NCBI GenBank assembly: GCA_026573805.1 | Contig: JAIUSX010000018.1 | Location: 12,594,001 to 12,658,000 of the forward strand | DNA length: 64,000 nucleotides | Source: Hesperophylax magnus | Taxonomy: Eukaryota > Arthropoda > Insecta > Trichoptera > Limnephilidae | Reading direction: 5' to 3' | Part shown: positions 23,708 through 34,702 of the stretch, piece after piece | Layout: the number at the start of each line of letters is the position of its first letter | How positions within the stretch are numbered: position 1 is the first letter of the stretch | Position numbers and translations under genes: made by a program | The notes under the pieces: generated by a model | Database searches by the model: none | What the model was told of the DNA's origin: nothing | The model's input: the letters and a program-made list of their open reading frames with translations, nothing else

Positions 23708-26700
23708 ATGAGATTCCTTTCAGTGTTTAATGTATTAATCTGTGTGTTAACTCTTTCGCAGGTAATCCTTTTTATCTATATCTCTGTCGATATATTTAAG
23801 TATAGCCATGTTCATAATATAATCTCAAATCTTACATTCCATATCATAATACTAAAACTCAAGATAGTATTAATTTGTTCGGATTTTCAGGCCGTCTCGT
23901 TTTTTGTTCTTTTTCCGCCTACCTTTAAAAAACTAAATTTACTGTTCTTGGAGAGGAGAACAATGATAACGCATTGACTGCATGTAAAATATGTTTTCTG
24001 TGCCCATTGAGCATTTCATTAATTTGAAAAATGCAAGTTTTCGATAACGTTACACGTAATTCGTTGTGTTGATTTTCTCAGTAAACTTTTTTCTTTATAG
24101 GGTTACACAAAGTTCGGGAGATTCATCCCAGAGGAGCCGATATTCAGTAAGTATAAATAGGCAAGTCAAATGAATTAAAAACATTAAAAAGTGTTCAATA
24201 TTCAAAGCCGATTTTTAAAATATTATTTTATAATTTAATGGTCAACTTTATATAGCGTCGTTTTGTCATAAAATCACCACAAGGGCGCTTAAACTTGTCA
24301 TGAATGGATCTTTTTTTAATAAACACACCTTCGTAACAAAACACCGTGTCTTTTTTAGACTACAAACTCTTATAATCAGGAACGAGCGTGCAGGACGGCC
24401 AGGAGGTCAACATACGTTATATTTCGCTCCCAAAATCTCTTTGACTCTCGAAAACTCACGGTTCCCCGTACGATATAATACTGACATCTGTCGGATAAGT
24501 ATATAACCTGTAAGATATATTTACACTAGAGCCATCTATATTTTGTCGTTCGAACTATCACAGAAACTCGATAAGAAGTTTCATTTTTGAAGTATTTCAA
24601 CGGTCCATTTTTTTTACAGCACAGTTTGATAATGCATTGATAATGCCTTTAGAAGGCGAGACAGCTGTAATAATGATGACGCAGCCGAACTTGTTTATAA
24701 ATAAACTGTTTTTAATAAATTGAATAATAATATTATCGAATATATAAAAGGAAGGCAAAGAATTTTCTTCTGCACGACTTGAAAATTCTTTCTGACAGTC
24801 ACTGCTTTGCTGTTTGAGGTCCAGTAATAATTTCAAAAAATACCATTTCGTTTAGATCCTCATTAATTAAAAGTTTTTTATTAAAAAAAGTTATTAATTA
24901 AAAATTTCAATTCTTTTACTACAGGGTTTTCCAATAAGAGGTGTTATTTTGATATTAAATCGTAAAAGATCAATGGTTTCGTTGCTTGTGTGGCACGTAG
25001 CGTCGTCTTGTTGAAATTAAACGTTATCCAGATCAATACCATCCAATTCCGGCCATAAAAAATCATTTATCATCTCTCGATAGCGCAATCCATTCGTTCA
25101 CCGTAACTGTTGCTCCAGCCTCATTTTCGAAAAAGTAAGGTCCAATGACTACGCGGGACCATAAACCGCACCAAACAGTCACACGTTGAGGATAGAGAGG
25201 CTTTTCAACAATAACTCTTGGGTTTTCCGAGCCCCAGATGCGACAATTTTGCTTGTTGACGAAGCCACCGAGGTGGAAATGGGCCTCATCACTCAAGATT
25301 TTTTGCATTTGATTCACTCAAGTGAATTTCAATAATTTCAATGCGTTGTTGAAGCGTGTATCGTTCCATTTTTATTAATGACGTAGTTTTTACTTGTCAA
25401 ATGTCAAAAAATGACAGCTTCAATAGTAATTTCTACCGAAATAGCGGGCTATTCAAAATAACACCTCTTATTGGAAAACCCTGTATTTCAATCGTTTCCT
25501 CATTGCTCAGGATCGTGATCCCCACTCCTGTTGCATTCTTTTAAATAGATTCCTTCACTCCTGGTGGTCTCGTGCTGCGTGGAGAGCCGAGTACTCCTGC
25601 GTTCCGGATGCCTGTGGTATTACACAATTCACAGTTGAAATTAACAATAATAATATTTCTGCAGATGCCCGCGTCATTGATGGTATTCCAGCTGAAGAAA
25701 ATCAGTTTCCTCACCAGGGGTATCTCATTGTCTTCCTCTATAGTGGAGGAATCCATGCTTGCGGTGGCTCCCTCATCAGCAGCCGCTGGGTCATCACTTC
25801 TGCACGCTGTGTCAATGGGTGAGCCAATCTATGTTATAGTTATTTTTGTTATTCGTACTTAGGTTCGGCTCCACGTCGTAAATGCAAGATATTTTTTTCA
25901 AAACTGAATTGTCAAATATGTAATTTTACGAGTAGGTATATCTGTTTTATTTTAGTCAAATATTACTTTAATAATATTAGATTTGGGTCACAAAATATAG
26001 ACAAAATTGCAAATTAATAAGATTTTTACAATTGATGTTTGGATAAATTTTGTTTTGCAAGACAATTAACTAAAGTTCGAAAATATATTTTCAATTTGGG
26101 AGGCGGGTATGGGTACCGCCGCCTCGGGAACCATTTATTCGATAACCAACACCTCTGCCATGGATCACCTCAAGTGGTTCGCTACGTTTGGTTACTTAGC
26201 AGGGGTGCCCGGGTTCATGGGGAGAGGTTTGCCCAGGTCTTGAAGACGGATGGATCTGCCCACCAACTGCGTGGCAGGCCGGATCAGGAGAGAATGGTTG
26301 AGGGAGACCTTTTGACCTCTCCAGCAGGACTCTCTCAGAACATCACACCTCAGTAGGAGGGATGGATTCATACGTTCGTCACTCCTGAACGTACTGATAC
26401 CCAGATTCCTACCCACCCCTCATATATTTTCCCTCCCAGAACTTCCTCCCCTTCCTTTCCTAAAAAGACCCTCCAGACAGCATCTCCAAAGATGACATAC
26501 GCCCTGAGGGGAATTATTTTCCTCAGGGCCTCGTGTGTGGAGCTAATGTAAAAATACAAAATAAAATAAAAAAAACAATCTAGAAGTAGAAGCAGAATTC
26601 TAGAATCTAGAAGTAATCCTGTTTTGCAACCAACTGTGTTTGCATTGATATACCACTCGTAGATCGATATCTTCGGTCTTTTTGTATGAAAAAAGTTTGT

Positions 26701-29700
26701 CCTTAACTTAACCATAGATATAACCGCTTACGGAACGGTGAAGTCACAACCATGGACAAGGATGGAGAAACTCAAAGCCATTTAAAAAAATGTGTGGTCA
26801 TAGACAATATAATTGCACTCAACCTACTCAATTGATTCATTAGCCCAAAAAGCTGTTTTATAAATACAAAATGTCCTTGCAGCAGAAAAATGTCAAAACG
26901 TTCCCTCAGGACAACAAGGTTCCATTTGTCAAAGCAATGTCTTGAGAAAATGAGCTTTGAAGTATCGTTCATTACAGCTTATTTCTTCAGGAGAAAGCTT
27001 TGTCAGATAGTGAATGGTGGTCTTACACCAGGGCGATACTGAGAGTATCTTCCACTCCGGAACGTGCCACAAATATACAATATGTTACTTTTAATGAGGA
27101 ATTTGTGAAATAACACAAATTAATCTAATAAAATGTACTTGAGATTTGAACGCGCGACTCCAGCTTGCTAGTCGAGTGTTTTACCCCTCGACAACGGAGG
27201 ACGTCATTTTTTACTTATTTTTAAAGATGGCCTTTTACATATGAATTTAGTTTTCTTATTATTCATCATATTTTTGATTTATAATAATAGGTGATAATTG
27301 AATTTTAATTTAAAGATTTTCATATAATATTAACCCGGAGTGTGTATTCACTTAAAACCGCATCAAGGAAAAATAGTTTTTGTAAATATTGTGTGAAAGT
27401 GTTCCACAATATTTGGACTTCTTCCGCATCTTAATTGAGTCAGTTATTTTTTTGTCGTACGTCACTCATATTTCCTAATACCAATTTTCATATCGGCTCA
27501 CGATATTCCAAGGTTCAAAATTTTATGATTTAATAATGCTCAGCGTGATAGAATGCACCTATGCACATTCCGAAATTCTTCAAAAGATTTGATATTTTTT
27601 TATCTGTAGAAATAAGATTACATCGATCAAAGGCGTATTTAAGAGTTTTGTGGTTAATTTTTGCAGCGCCGTCACAGTCATAGTCTACATGGGAGGTACA
27701 GATCTTGGAGAGATACCAGTCGAGTTGACTACCCACGACACGTACGTCCATCCTAATTTCGACTCCAATACTCTCAACAACGATATTGCCCTCGTTAAAC
27801 TTCCCGAGGATGCCCCGCTTGGAGGTAAGCTATCCAAATTTTTGCAACGCCTTCACAGTAATCGTCTACATGGGAGGCAGAGATCTTGGAGAGATACCAG
27901 GAGAGTTGACTACCCACGACACGTACGTCCATCCTAATTTCGACTCCAATACCCTCAACAACGATATTGCCCTCGTTAAACTTCCCGAGGATGCCCCGCT
28001 TGGAGGTGAGCTATCCCAAATTTTATTAAATTAGTCGACGCGACGGTTGAGAGACAAAAATTCCACGATAACCTTACGATTAAGATCGTTTTGGGTCCCA
28101 CCCAGGTGTAGTGTGTTTGATTCCTCTGCTGGCTAAGTCCTCCATCACAACACGAGCAACATTTTCCGCTTACTGTGGTGGTAGTAGGAGATTTTCAAAT
28201 ACTGTCAGGTTATTCGTAACGCGGGAATGTTTGTCTTTCTTTAAAATGCCATTCATACAAAATCAAACTAAGGCCATTTGTACATGGTGATACTTCCTAG
28301 CGAAATTTTCGAGTTTTGTGAGTAGCATACGCGCCGCTCGTGTCGTCATACTATTTTGCTAGTGTTCGTACACGAGGCGACGCGTCGACAACGGGTTTGG
28401 CGTCAGTTGCACACTACTATTCACATCTACTACTGACAGAAATTACGTCCGAACCATAGACTAAATTAGACTAGACACGGAAACAAAAATAACCAAGATC
28501 CAAATATTTAAATTTGAATTATGTCCATATTACAACACCTCTGACAACAAATTCTCCGTGGTTTCACTTACGAGTTTGAACACTTGTACAAGGAGTTTAA
28601 ACAGAGTTGGGTTGTTAAGTTCATCTCCATATTTGTGACGTACGCTACGTGGCGTTATTTTTAAAATGAATTTAACTAGACAGGGCTAATCTAGTATAAT
28701 ACATCAATGGTCCGAACGGATACATATTAAATTGAATCGTACTTATTATTTATCAATGGTACATAATCTAATTTTTGTGTTACAATGTTGTTTCAATATG
28801 GAACACATTTTTCTTATATGGAGCTAACCTCTTTTGTTTTTTGGAATAGAATTTGAATGGTGGGAATTGAATATTAATAGAAACATTAAAGAACCTACCT
28901 AGAAACACTATTATAAATTTTAATAAAAAAGAAATACATTATTATTGTCTTCGTCACTTTTTCAATATTATTAATACAGATAGATATTTTCAACTATTAT
29001 ATTCTACCTACCCGTCCTTGTAACCTATCGAAAGGCTACTTGTGGTTACGTCGCAGTCACGTAGCTTGAAAGTATCTATATGTACGAAGGGCCTAATGCT
29101 TCGTCCAGGGTTTTTTTATGTTCCTAACGAAACTGGTGATTTGGGCCACCAGACCACAAGTAAAGAGCCGTGAAAATGTTGTTGGATTGTTCGAATCACA
29201 CTTACCTATACATTTTAGATCTAACTATATTATCATGTTTCAGATAACGTGAGGCCGATTGCCATTGCAGGGAATCCTTTGGAGACGTATGAAGGACAAA
29301 ACGCTACCGCAAGTGGTTATGGATATACAGAAAATGGTAAGTTTGTGCTTGAGAGAAGCCTTCCTTTTCAAGATTTTGACATTGCGCTGGCGAAAATCGG
29401 AATAATAGCTCCCAGAATTTTGAAAACATTTAACAATGCTTGTATGGCCGCATAATAATTCATTCAACAACCAGGAGGTCTAGCACGGACGATTGATAAA
29501 GCCCTATGTTAGCGATATTTGCGAGCATAAGCAAAATATGATTCATACCATCGGTAGACAATGGCTGATACTTTTAGCGCGGCCTACAAGTTGTCGGTTA
29601 TGCTGCCAATATTGACAAGTTTTTGGATAATATCGTTCGTTTTTTCAAAATAACAGGCCTATTGATGTACGGGGGTGAACTAACCAAGCTCTTAGAACTG

Positions 29701-31577
29701 AAATAAATCGAATACAAAACTCATAGACTTAATTTTTTTATTTATTCATATTGATGAACAAATTTTATTACATAAAGTTTTCGACATCTGTCTAACTAGG
29801 GTACACCTGTGTCGAGACAGACGTATTAATTCATCTAAGACGCAATCACTTGATTCCGTTTCAGCTTCGAGAAACAAAAGTTGTTAATTATGATTAATGA
29901 CCTCACGAACTTCACATTCATAAATTCACTTTTTATGTCAAGTACATGCGGACTGCCAATGTATATGAATGTGAATATTTCAATTCGAAATTGTTAATTT
30001 ATTTGTATTTTTAACTTTTACGTAGCTGTTTGACGTTTAGGAATATCAATACATGAGTAGTGTTGTCAGCGTCCATCGAATTCCGATTTATTGCGTTATT
30101 AACATCGGTCTGGCTATCAGCAGCACGACCGTGCTCCATTAGGCTTTCGTTCTTCATTTGGTTCAGACGCTCAGTATACACTCAGTCTATTTTGATATTT
30201 ATTTTGACTTCAGCACTCCAGCTATTCCTGAGATCATAGTTAATATGCGCATTGCAAAATAATATATTATGTTCACCCTATATAATGCTTATATATTACC
30301 TATGTTGTTTTTTAATGTCAAGTTAGTATATTTTTGCCCTGAAGAAGAAACGATTGTTCCGAAACCGGTCAAACAAACAAAGTAACTAATTTATCACCAC
30401 TAATTCTTAGTTGTTAATTTTCATTATACGTTTATTCAAATTATTATTTTGACAATAAGTGGTGTTTGCAAAGTTATTTTTTAAAATTAAATTATATAAA
30501 TGTATTATTTTTCCTCTTAGGTGGCCCAGTAGCTCCTGTCTTGAACTTTGTTGACGTTCAGATCATCTCCAACGAAGAATGCAGAGCATCTTACGGTTCC
30601 ATCATCACACCCTCCACCATGTGCGTAGTTGGTATTGAAAGCCCCTCCCAAGGAATGTGCAACGTAAGCATTTAATTTTGAAATTATTAATTAACACCAT
30701 TTAAACAAAACTAGAAGACGGACGGGCAAGATGAATACTGTGCTAAATATGGTTTTAAAATGCCGATGTTTCAAGAAATGTTTTAGTGTGTTTATTTAGA
30801 CATTACAATAACACAAGGAGAAAACTTACTAATATAAAATACTGCCTATTTATGAAGAATCTCATCAAATTATTTGTATTCCGCTTAAAAACGGGACTGC
30901 TAGCCTTTAACGAATGAATTGACATTTTCCTAATAAACTATCAGTAAAACACGAATGTGTTATGGCAATGTCGGAATACGTGTTCATGAAAATTCGTATA
31001 TTTTCGCATTCCGTCTTTGTGTACTATCAGGACAAACGCAGTTGCATGAATACGTGTTCCGATATAGTATGAATGTTTTAAAAATTTATTAGGAAACGGC
31101 ATGATTTCCCGTTTTTAACAGGATTTTAATAAATCAGCAATACTCATTTTTCTCGGCGCAAAAGTCGTTAAAACAAAAAAAATTAAAAGATTCCCATTTA
31201 TGGATAATTATTTTATTATTATCTAAACTGGTTCCAGTCTTCAATCATTGCTGGATTAAGAACCCTGAATAAAAAGCTAGAGGTGCTTGCAAGACAAAAC
31301 TACTGCAAAACATAGACAAGTCTCCTGCAGAGCAAACAAGAAAGATGACGCAGTATAAAACCCTGATCCAATCCGTTACATTTATATCACTAGTGGAATT
31401 ATTGTTCTCTTCCAGGGTGATATCGGTGGCCCACTGGTCATAGGCAGCGGAGAAGACATGGTCCTCATAGGAATCTCCAGCTTCGTTAGTAGCACCGGAT
31501 GCTCCTCCGATTACCCATCTGGCTTCGTCAGGCCTAGCCACTTTGTTTCCTGGATCAACGAGATCATTGGATTTTAA
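23708..31577 (+). CDS. Non-catalytic chymotrypsin-like serine protease homologue, complete
   Basis: Seven exons join in phase to give 269 residues: 23708-23761, 24101-24146, 25665-25818, 27667-27824, 29244-29336, 30521-30663, 31416-31577. All have AG acceptors and GT donors. Residues 1-18 are a signal peptide, 19-36 a propeptide ending in Arg, then VIDG as the mature start. The catalytic triad is broken twice: His is Arg81 (ITSARC) and Ser is Ile219 (GDIGGPL); Asp124 (NNDIAL) remains. The cysteines of the chymotrypsin fold are kept (66, 82 and those around EEC, MC and TGC). A stable secreted but inactive protein is the simplest reading; in insects such proteins serve as cofactors, binders or decoys. 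Intron 2 holds a mariner-like element and intron 3 three repeats. Its neighbours are a dead copy upstream and two intact-looking proteases downstream. It could also be a very young pseudogene, but no stop, frameshift or splice loss is seen. Confidence 0.9.
24922..25483 (-). mobile_element. Mariner-like (IS630/Tc1 superfamily) element, deleted, in intron 2
   Basis: Inverted ends of about 30 bases (CAGGGTTTTCCAATAAGAGG and its complement) are flanked by a TA duplication. The minus-strand frame 25063-25317 is a piece of transposase with the conserved SDEAHF, NKQNCRIWG and WCGLWS motifs around a catalytic Asp region. Most of the transposase is missing, so the 562-base copy is non-autonomous. The ends are nearly identical to each other, which suggests a fairly recent arrival. 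It lies in intron 2 of the protease homologue gene. Confidence 0.9.
26094..26572 (+). repeat. R1 short interspersed repeat, copy 3 (longest)
   Basis: This is the fullest copy: a GGGAGGCGGGTATGGGTACC head, the CAGATTCCTACCCACCCCTC middle, the AAAGACCCTCCAGACAGCATC block, and a tail of (AAAAT)n type. An open frame at 26039-26356 overlaps its head but is a by-product of the repeat. It lies in intron 3 of the protease homologue gene. Confidence 0.8.
26640..26990. repeat. Interspersed repeat R2, copy 1
   Basis: The stretch aligns with 42238-42560 over some 300 bases: TAGATCGATATCTTCGG, GGCCATTTAAAAAAA-like, TAGCCCAAAAA, and TGTCCTTGCAGCAGAAAAATG. On the minus strand both copies keep a frame with FDIFLLQGHF in common, so R2 may come from the coding part of an unknown element. 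Confidence 0.7.
27010..27207 (-). mobile_element. tRNA-derived SINE, copy 1
   Basis: On the minus strand the head at 27207-27140 reads like a tRNA gene, with GTTGTCGAGGGG as A box and GCGTTCAAATCTC as B box, followed by a body that matches 52330-52470 (for example TATCGCCC around the AGACAACCAT region). The tail is missing. Confidence 0.7.
27848..28005 (+). pseudogene. Duplicated exon 4 (exon 4b) with destroyed splice acceptor
   Basis: This is a tandem copy of exon 4 of the protease homologue, exactly 181 bases downstream, the same 158-base length, fully open, and with Asp and the GTGAG donor intact. The acceptor is GCAA where exon 4 has GCAG, so normal splicing into it should fail. Exon length is 2 modulo 3, so using both copies would break the frame; they could only be used one at a time. 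Differences are concentrated in the first half (about nine in the first 75 bases, about one in the rest). Confidence 0.85.
28085..28250 (+). repeat. Interspersed repeat R3, copy 1
   Basis: It matches 47880-48050: GTGTAGTGTGTT, then CAACATTTTCC, TTACTGTGGTGGTAGTAG and TTCTTTCTTT. Both look like the same 3' end of a retroposon. A B-box-like GAATCCCAT upstream of copy 2 hints at a tRNA-type head. Confidence 0.65.
30339..30370 (+). ncRNA. Hammerhead-ribozyme-like core
   Basis: CTGAAGA at 30339-30345 fits CUGANGA. A short stem follows (GAAAC paired with GTTCC, one mismatch) and then GAAAC at 30361-30365. It lies in intron 5 of the protease homologue. Penelope-like elements carry such motifs in their terminal repeats; no reverse transcriptase is nearby. 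Confidence 0.4.
30818..31157. mobile_element. MITE family M2, full copy in intron 6
   Basis: The two ends are inverted relatives of each other: a left part through TATTCCGCTTAAAAACGGGA and a right part ending TTAATAAATCAGCAATACTC with TTTTTCTC. Inside, pairs such as GAATACGTGTTC also occur in inverted form. Other copies are at 12560 (partial) and 39018. Confidence 0.7.
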
Positions 31578-31619
31578 GGTTATGTCAGCATATCGTGATA
31601 TTTTTGACAATTTTACACC

Positions 31620-31625
31620 AATAAA
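31620..31625 (+). terminator. Polyadenylation signal of the protease homologue gene
   Basis: AATAAA lies 43 bases after the stop codon at 31575-31577, a normal distance for a short insect 3' UTR. Confidence 0.7.
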
Positions 31626-31672
31626 ACTTATGTTCTAACTGATGTTTTATTTCGTAACTTATTTAATGTTAG

Positions 31673-31805
31673 GTATAGATATATGAGCCGAAGTGAACCT
31701 CAACTTATGGGAATGGAACGAACCAACTGCAAATTGCGCGAAACGCCGCTAGCAGTTGCTTCGTTCCTTTCCCGTAATTCATGGCTCGGTTCGCATTTAG
31801 TTCGT
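31673..31805. repeat. Hairpin-forming repeat
   Basis: GGAACGAACCAACTGC and GCAGTTGCTTCGTTCC form an inverted pair about a 21-base loop, and the flanking GAGCCGAAGTGAACC is mirrored by GGCTCGGTTCGC. A one-armed relative is at 37890-37965, next to exon 5 of the receptor gene. Confidence 0.6.
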
Positions 31806-33670
31806 AAATGTATACGTACCATAAGAAACGGTAGGAGTGGGGTATTTAGATAATGGGATACCTAAAGGATAGAACCAGGCCGGTAGAGAGCATTTCAGTA
31901 GGAGGTTAAATCAAACCGTGTTTTAAATCCCTACCTGGTTTGTTACAAATAGGTAATGGATACTTGATTTGCGGAGGAGTTGGCTTGACGATTTGGCGGC
32001 TTTTACACTGGCTTGACAAAAAGATTCTTGCTATTTAATATGAATTTACAATTTGAAGAGGGTGAATAAGTTTTCCTCGCACAGTTTTTTGGGCGTACGC
32101 TATATGAACCACGGGAATGAACGGAATAGAAATTGGAGGAGATTGAAAAAAAGCTGCTGGGGATCGAGAAGCTGTAGGCGAATCGGATTTGGTTGGAGAA
32201 GAACTAAACTTCCTTTTTTGGATGAATTTAGTATGACGGATTCATCGTCTGAGATTTCTGAAGAAGTTTCACCATCTCGGGGGTCAGGAGGTAGATCTGG
32301 AGGATTAATAAAGGCTCCAGATAGGCCTTTCCAACAATATCCTACATTATATGTCTGGTAAATCAGCGGAGGAGGAAGACTCCCGAGTAGCCAGAGAGGC
32401 GAACAATCTTCAAGGAATCACACAAAACACTGAAAAGAATTGATTACAAATAATATAAAAATAAACAAAACAATACTACAGGTGACAGTTCTATGTTATT
32501 GTGGCGAATATCGTAAAATATGGTAGTAAATCTTCGGTAGGCGACACATTACGCTAAACGCATCATGAATTGGCCTATTTCAGCATATCGCTCGCCATAC
32601 ACTACTAATGGGAATATATGGCGAGCGATATGCTGAAATATAGCGCTCTCTTGGTGTGGTCTGTCAAGGGCAATGCTTGGAGCAAATCGATGAGCTTGTG
32701 TATTTACGAAGTATGTTTATTAAAGATGGAAAGTCTGGATATTGAAAGAAGGGTACTTATAAGATAGTCGGTTTTTGAAGGACTGAACGCGGTTGGCGCT
32801 AATTAATAATATGTCAACGAAAGTCAAGCCAGCAGTCCTTCGTCCCAAGGGATTCTGATTCTGAAAGGTGACTACACCACTTAAAATAGCGACAGCTCGT
32901 CGAAGTATATGAACTTTTCATTGGCTTACAAATAGTGACATGTAGTTCCAATTACACTATTTAATTTATTATCGTAGAGAGTGAATATCTACAAGCCGAT
33001 CTGTCTACGGATGATCTATAAGAGAATCCATCTGAAAGTGAGTTGATACAGATCTCAACTCGAGCATCCGGCTTCGTTCGGAAGTATTCGTAAACCCGAA
33101 TATTTAATCGGATTGTTCCAACACTATGTGAAGAAAGTATTGTAGTGATCGTAGAAGCAATAGAAATTAATCCGAATCATCAAATACAAACAAGACATTG
33201 AGTTTAACTTCTTCAAAGACATTCATACATAGTTTAAACATATCGTGCAGTTTTTTAAACTAAAATTCCGAATAAATTTAATTCCTCCTTGCAATCTTCA
33301 ATACACGTATTATCAGTATATTCACACTCATATACACAGGCTGTTAAAAAAAATAACAATAATATAAGTGTGTTGATCTTAATTATTTATGTTATCCTCA
33401 ATATTGCCATATATTATCAGATTAATTACTAAAATTAGCGTTGCACGAATATATTATATAATATTTTGTAATTTCGAAGATTATTTATGATAAAGCAAGG
33501 TTTACAGTCGGATTAATAAGTTTTCAATTATTTTTAAGAACATGCAATTTACAACAGGCGTTTTTTGTTTTGTTTACTCAATAATTATCGGCTTACGGCT
33601 TATCCAGCAACTGCCATTTAGGCTCAAAGTAAATACCAAGTTCGGGAAAAAATAAATATTTATATATTTT
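31806..33670. other. Intergenic stretch with no recognised gene
   Basis: A plus-strand frame at 32053-32361 (102 codons, Ser/Gly-rich, with SSSEISEEVSPSRGSGG) is not matched to any family and has no splice or promoter support. The perfect hairpin at 32576-32640 is listed separately. No protease exon relics were found here. Confidence 0.35.
32576..32640. repeat. Perfect 24-bp inverted repeat (hairpin)
   Basis: Left arm 32576-32599 (TATTTCAGCATATCGCTCGC then CATA) and right arm 32617-32640 are exact complements around a 17-base loop. It is pre-miRNA-sized but slightly short, and has no known family match. It lies between the protease homologue and the receptor gene. Confidence 0.85.
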
Positions 33671-33677
33671 TTACATT

Positions 33678-33872
33678 AACCCCCACACAGGAGGCCCTGA
33701 GGAAAATAATTTCCCTCATCCCTATGTCATCTTTGGGAATGCTGTGTGCAGGATTTTTTAAGGAAAGGAATGAGAGGAAGTTCTGGTAAGGATACAGGTA
33801 TGAGGGGTGGGTAGGATCCTTGGGATCAGTGTGACAGACGTGTGAATCTATTCCTTCCGCTGCTCCCCCGCT
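33678..33872 (-). repeat. R1 short interspersed repeat, copy 4
   Basis: On the plus strand it opens with GGAGGCCCTGAGGAAAATAA and continues through TTAAGGAAAGGAATGAGAGG and GTGGGTAGGATCCTTGGG, the inverse of the 3' half of copy 3. Confidence 0.75.
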
Positions 33873-34371
33873 ACGCCGTCCCCCCTTTTTTTAAATATAT
33901 TTTTTTCTAAAATATATCCTGATAGAAAACCGCTCAATTGAGCCTTGGTATGGTTTACCGGGAGTCGTACGAATACGGTTCTTCAAAAAGAACCTGATCA
34001 ATTGTACGGCTCGCTCATTATCATCGCTATTTCTGAAACTTCTCCAATGATAAATGTCAGAAGTTGTATTGCCATTTCATCACTCCTAACATCTAAGCCT
34101 CTAAGGTCCTAACATGGTTTGCGCATCTGCTTCGGATATACTTTTAGTACTTTTGCATTATTACTTGCTTGAGGTTCAATAAAAGCGACAACAAGCTCCC
34201 GAAGGCTTCAGTGGATTTCAGTGTTCATCCATAATTTGAAGACATTCCAAGTGTCTTAGTCAAAGCCATATTTGGTGATGTAATGTAGACTAAATAGGTA
34301 TATTAAAATGTAAATATCCTTTTTTAGATTTTGAACTTTGTTTCATCAGTGATGAATTCCTTACCTACTTC

Positions 34372-34530
34372 CAGGGTGATAGTAGAGGCCATCAGGAGTG
34401 GAAACGACGTGACCCTGATCGGAGTTCAGTGACAGCTCATACTCCTGAAACCCATTCCCCTAATTCCTCCATTCCGTCTTCATCAGGCGAAGCCACTTCC
34501 TGGCTCATTCTTTGGCTTTTTGGGTGGTGA
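34372..34530 (+). pseudogene. Lone relic of a protease last exon
   Basis: After a TTCCAG acceptor the sequence starts GGTGATAGTAGAGGCC, a decayed GDSGGP with Asp and Ser still readable. SGNDVTLIGV follows in a shifted frame, then TGA, and FIRRSHFLAHS-like remains of the usual FVRPxHF end. There are at least two frame changes. No other exon of this copy was found between 31630 and 34370, so it is the stump of a deleted gene or an exon moved by itself. It ends only about 170 bases from the 3' end of the receptor gene on the other strand. Confidence 0.7.
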
Positions 34531-34702
34531 TAACATTTGTCAAAAGTTTCTTGGTGAGAGATCATAAAATTACACATTATGAACTCACGGGTTTTGTACA
34601 CTTGGAAGTGTTGTGAAATTAAAATCATCTCGGTGCTTAACTTGTGTTCAAAATCACTCTTTTGTGCAATCTTAGCCATAATATTGATAATGTACATTAT
34701 TT

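Noticed and set aside
26039..26356. 105-codon plus-strand frame
   Set aside because: It overlaps the head of R1 copy 3 and is not kept in other copies.
27650..28034. Overlapping frames that join both exon 4 copies
   Set aside because: They include intron sequence between the copies and change frame; the exon model with splice sites explains the region better.
31245..31610. 121-codon minus-strand frame
   Set aside because: Shadow of the last exon of the protease homologue, which has the correct acceptor and the family motifs on the plus strand.
32053..32361. 102-codon Ser/Gly-rich frame as a new gene
   Set aside because: No family match, no promoter or splice signals and low-complexity composition; mentioned only as an unassigned stretch.
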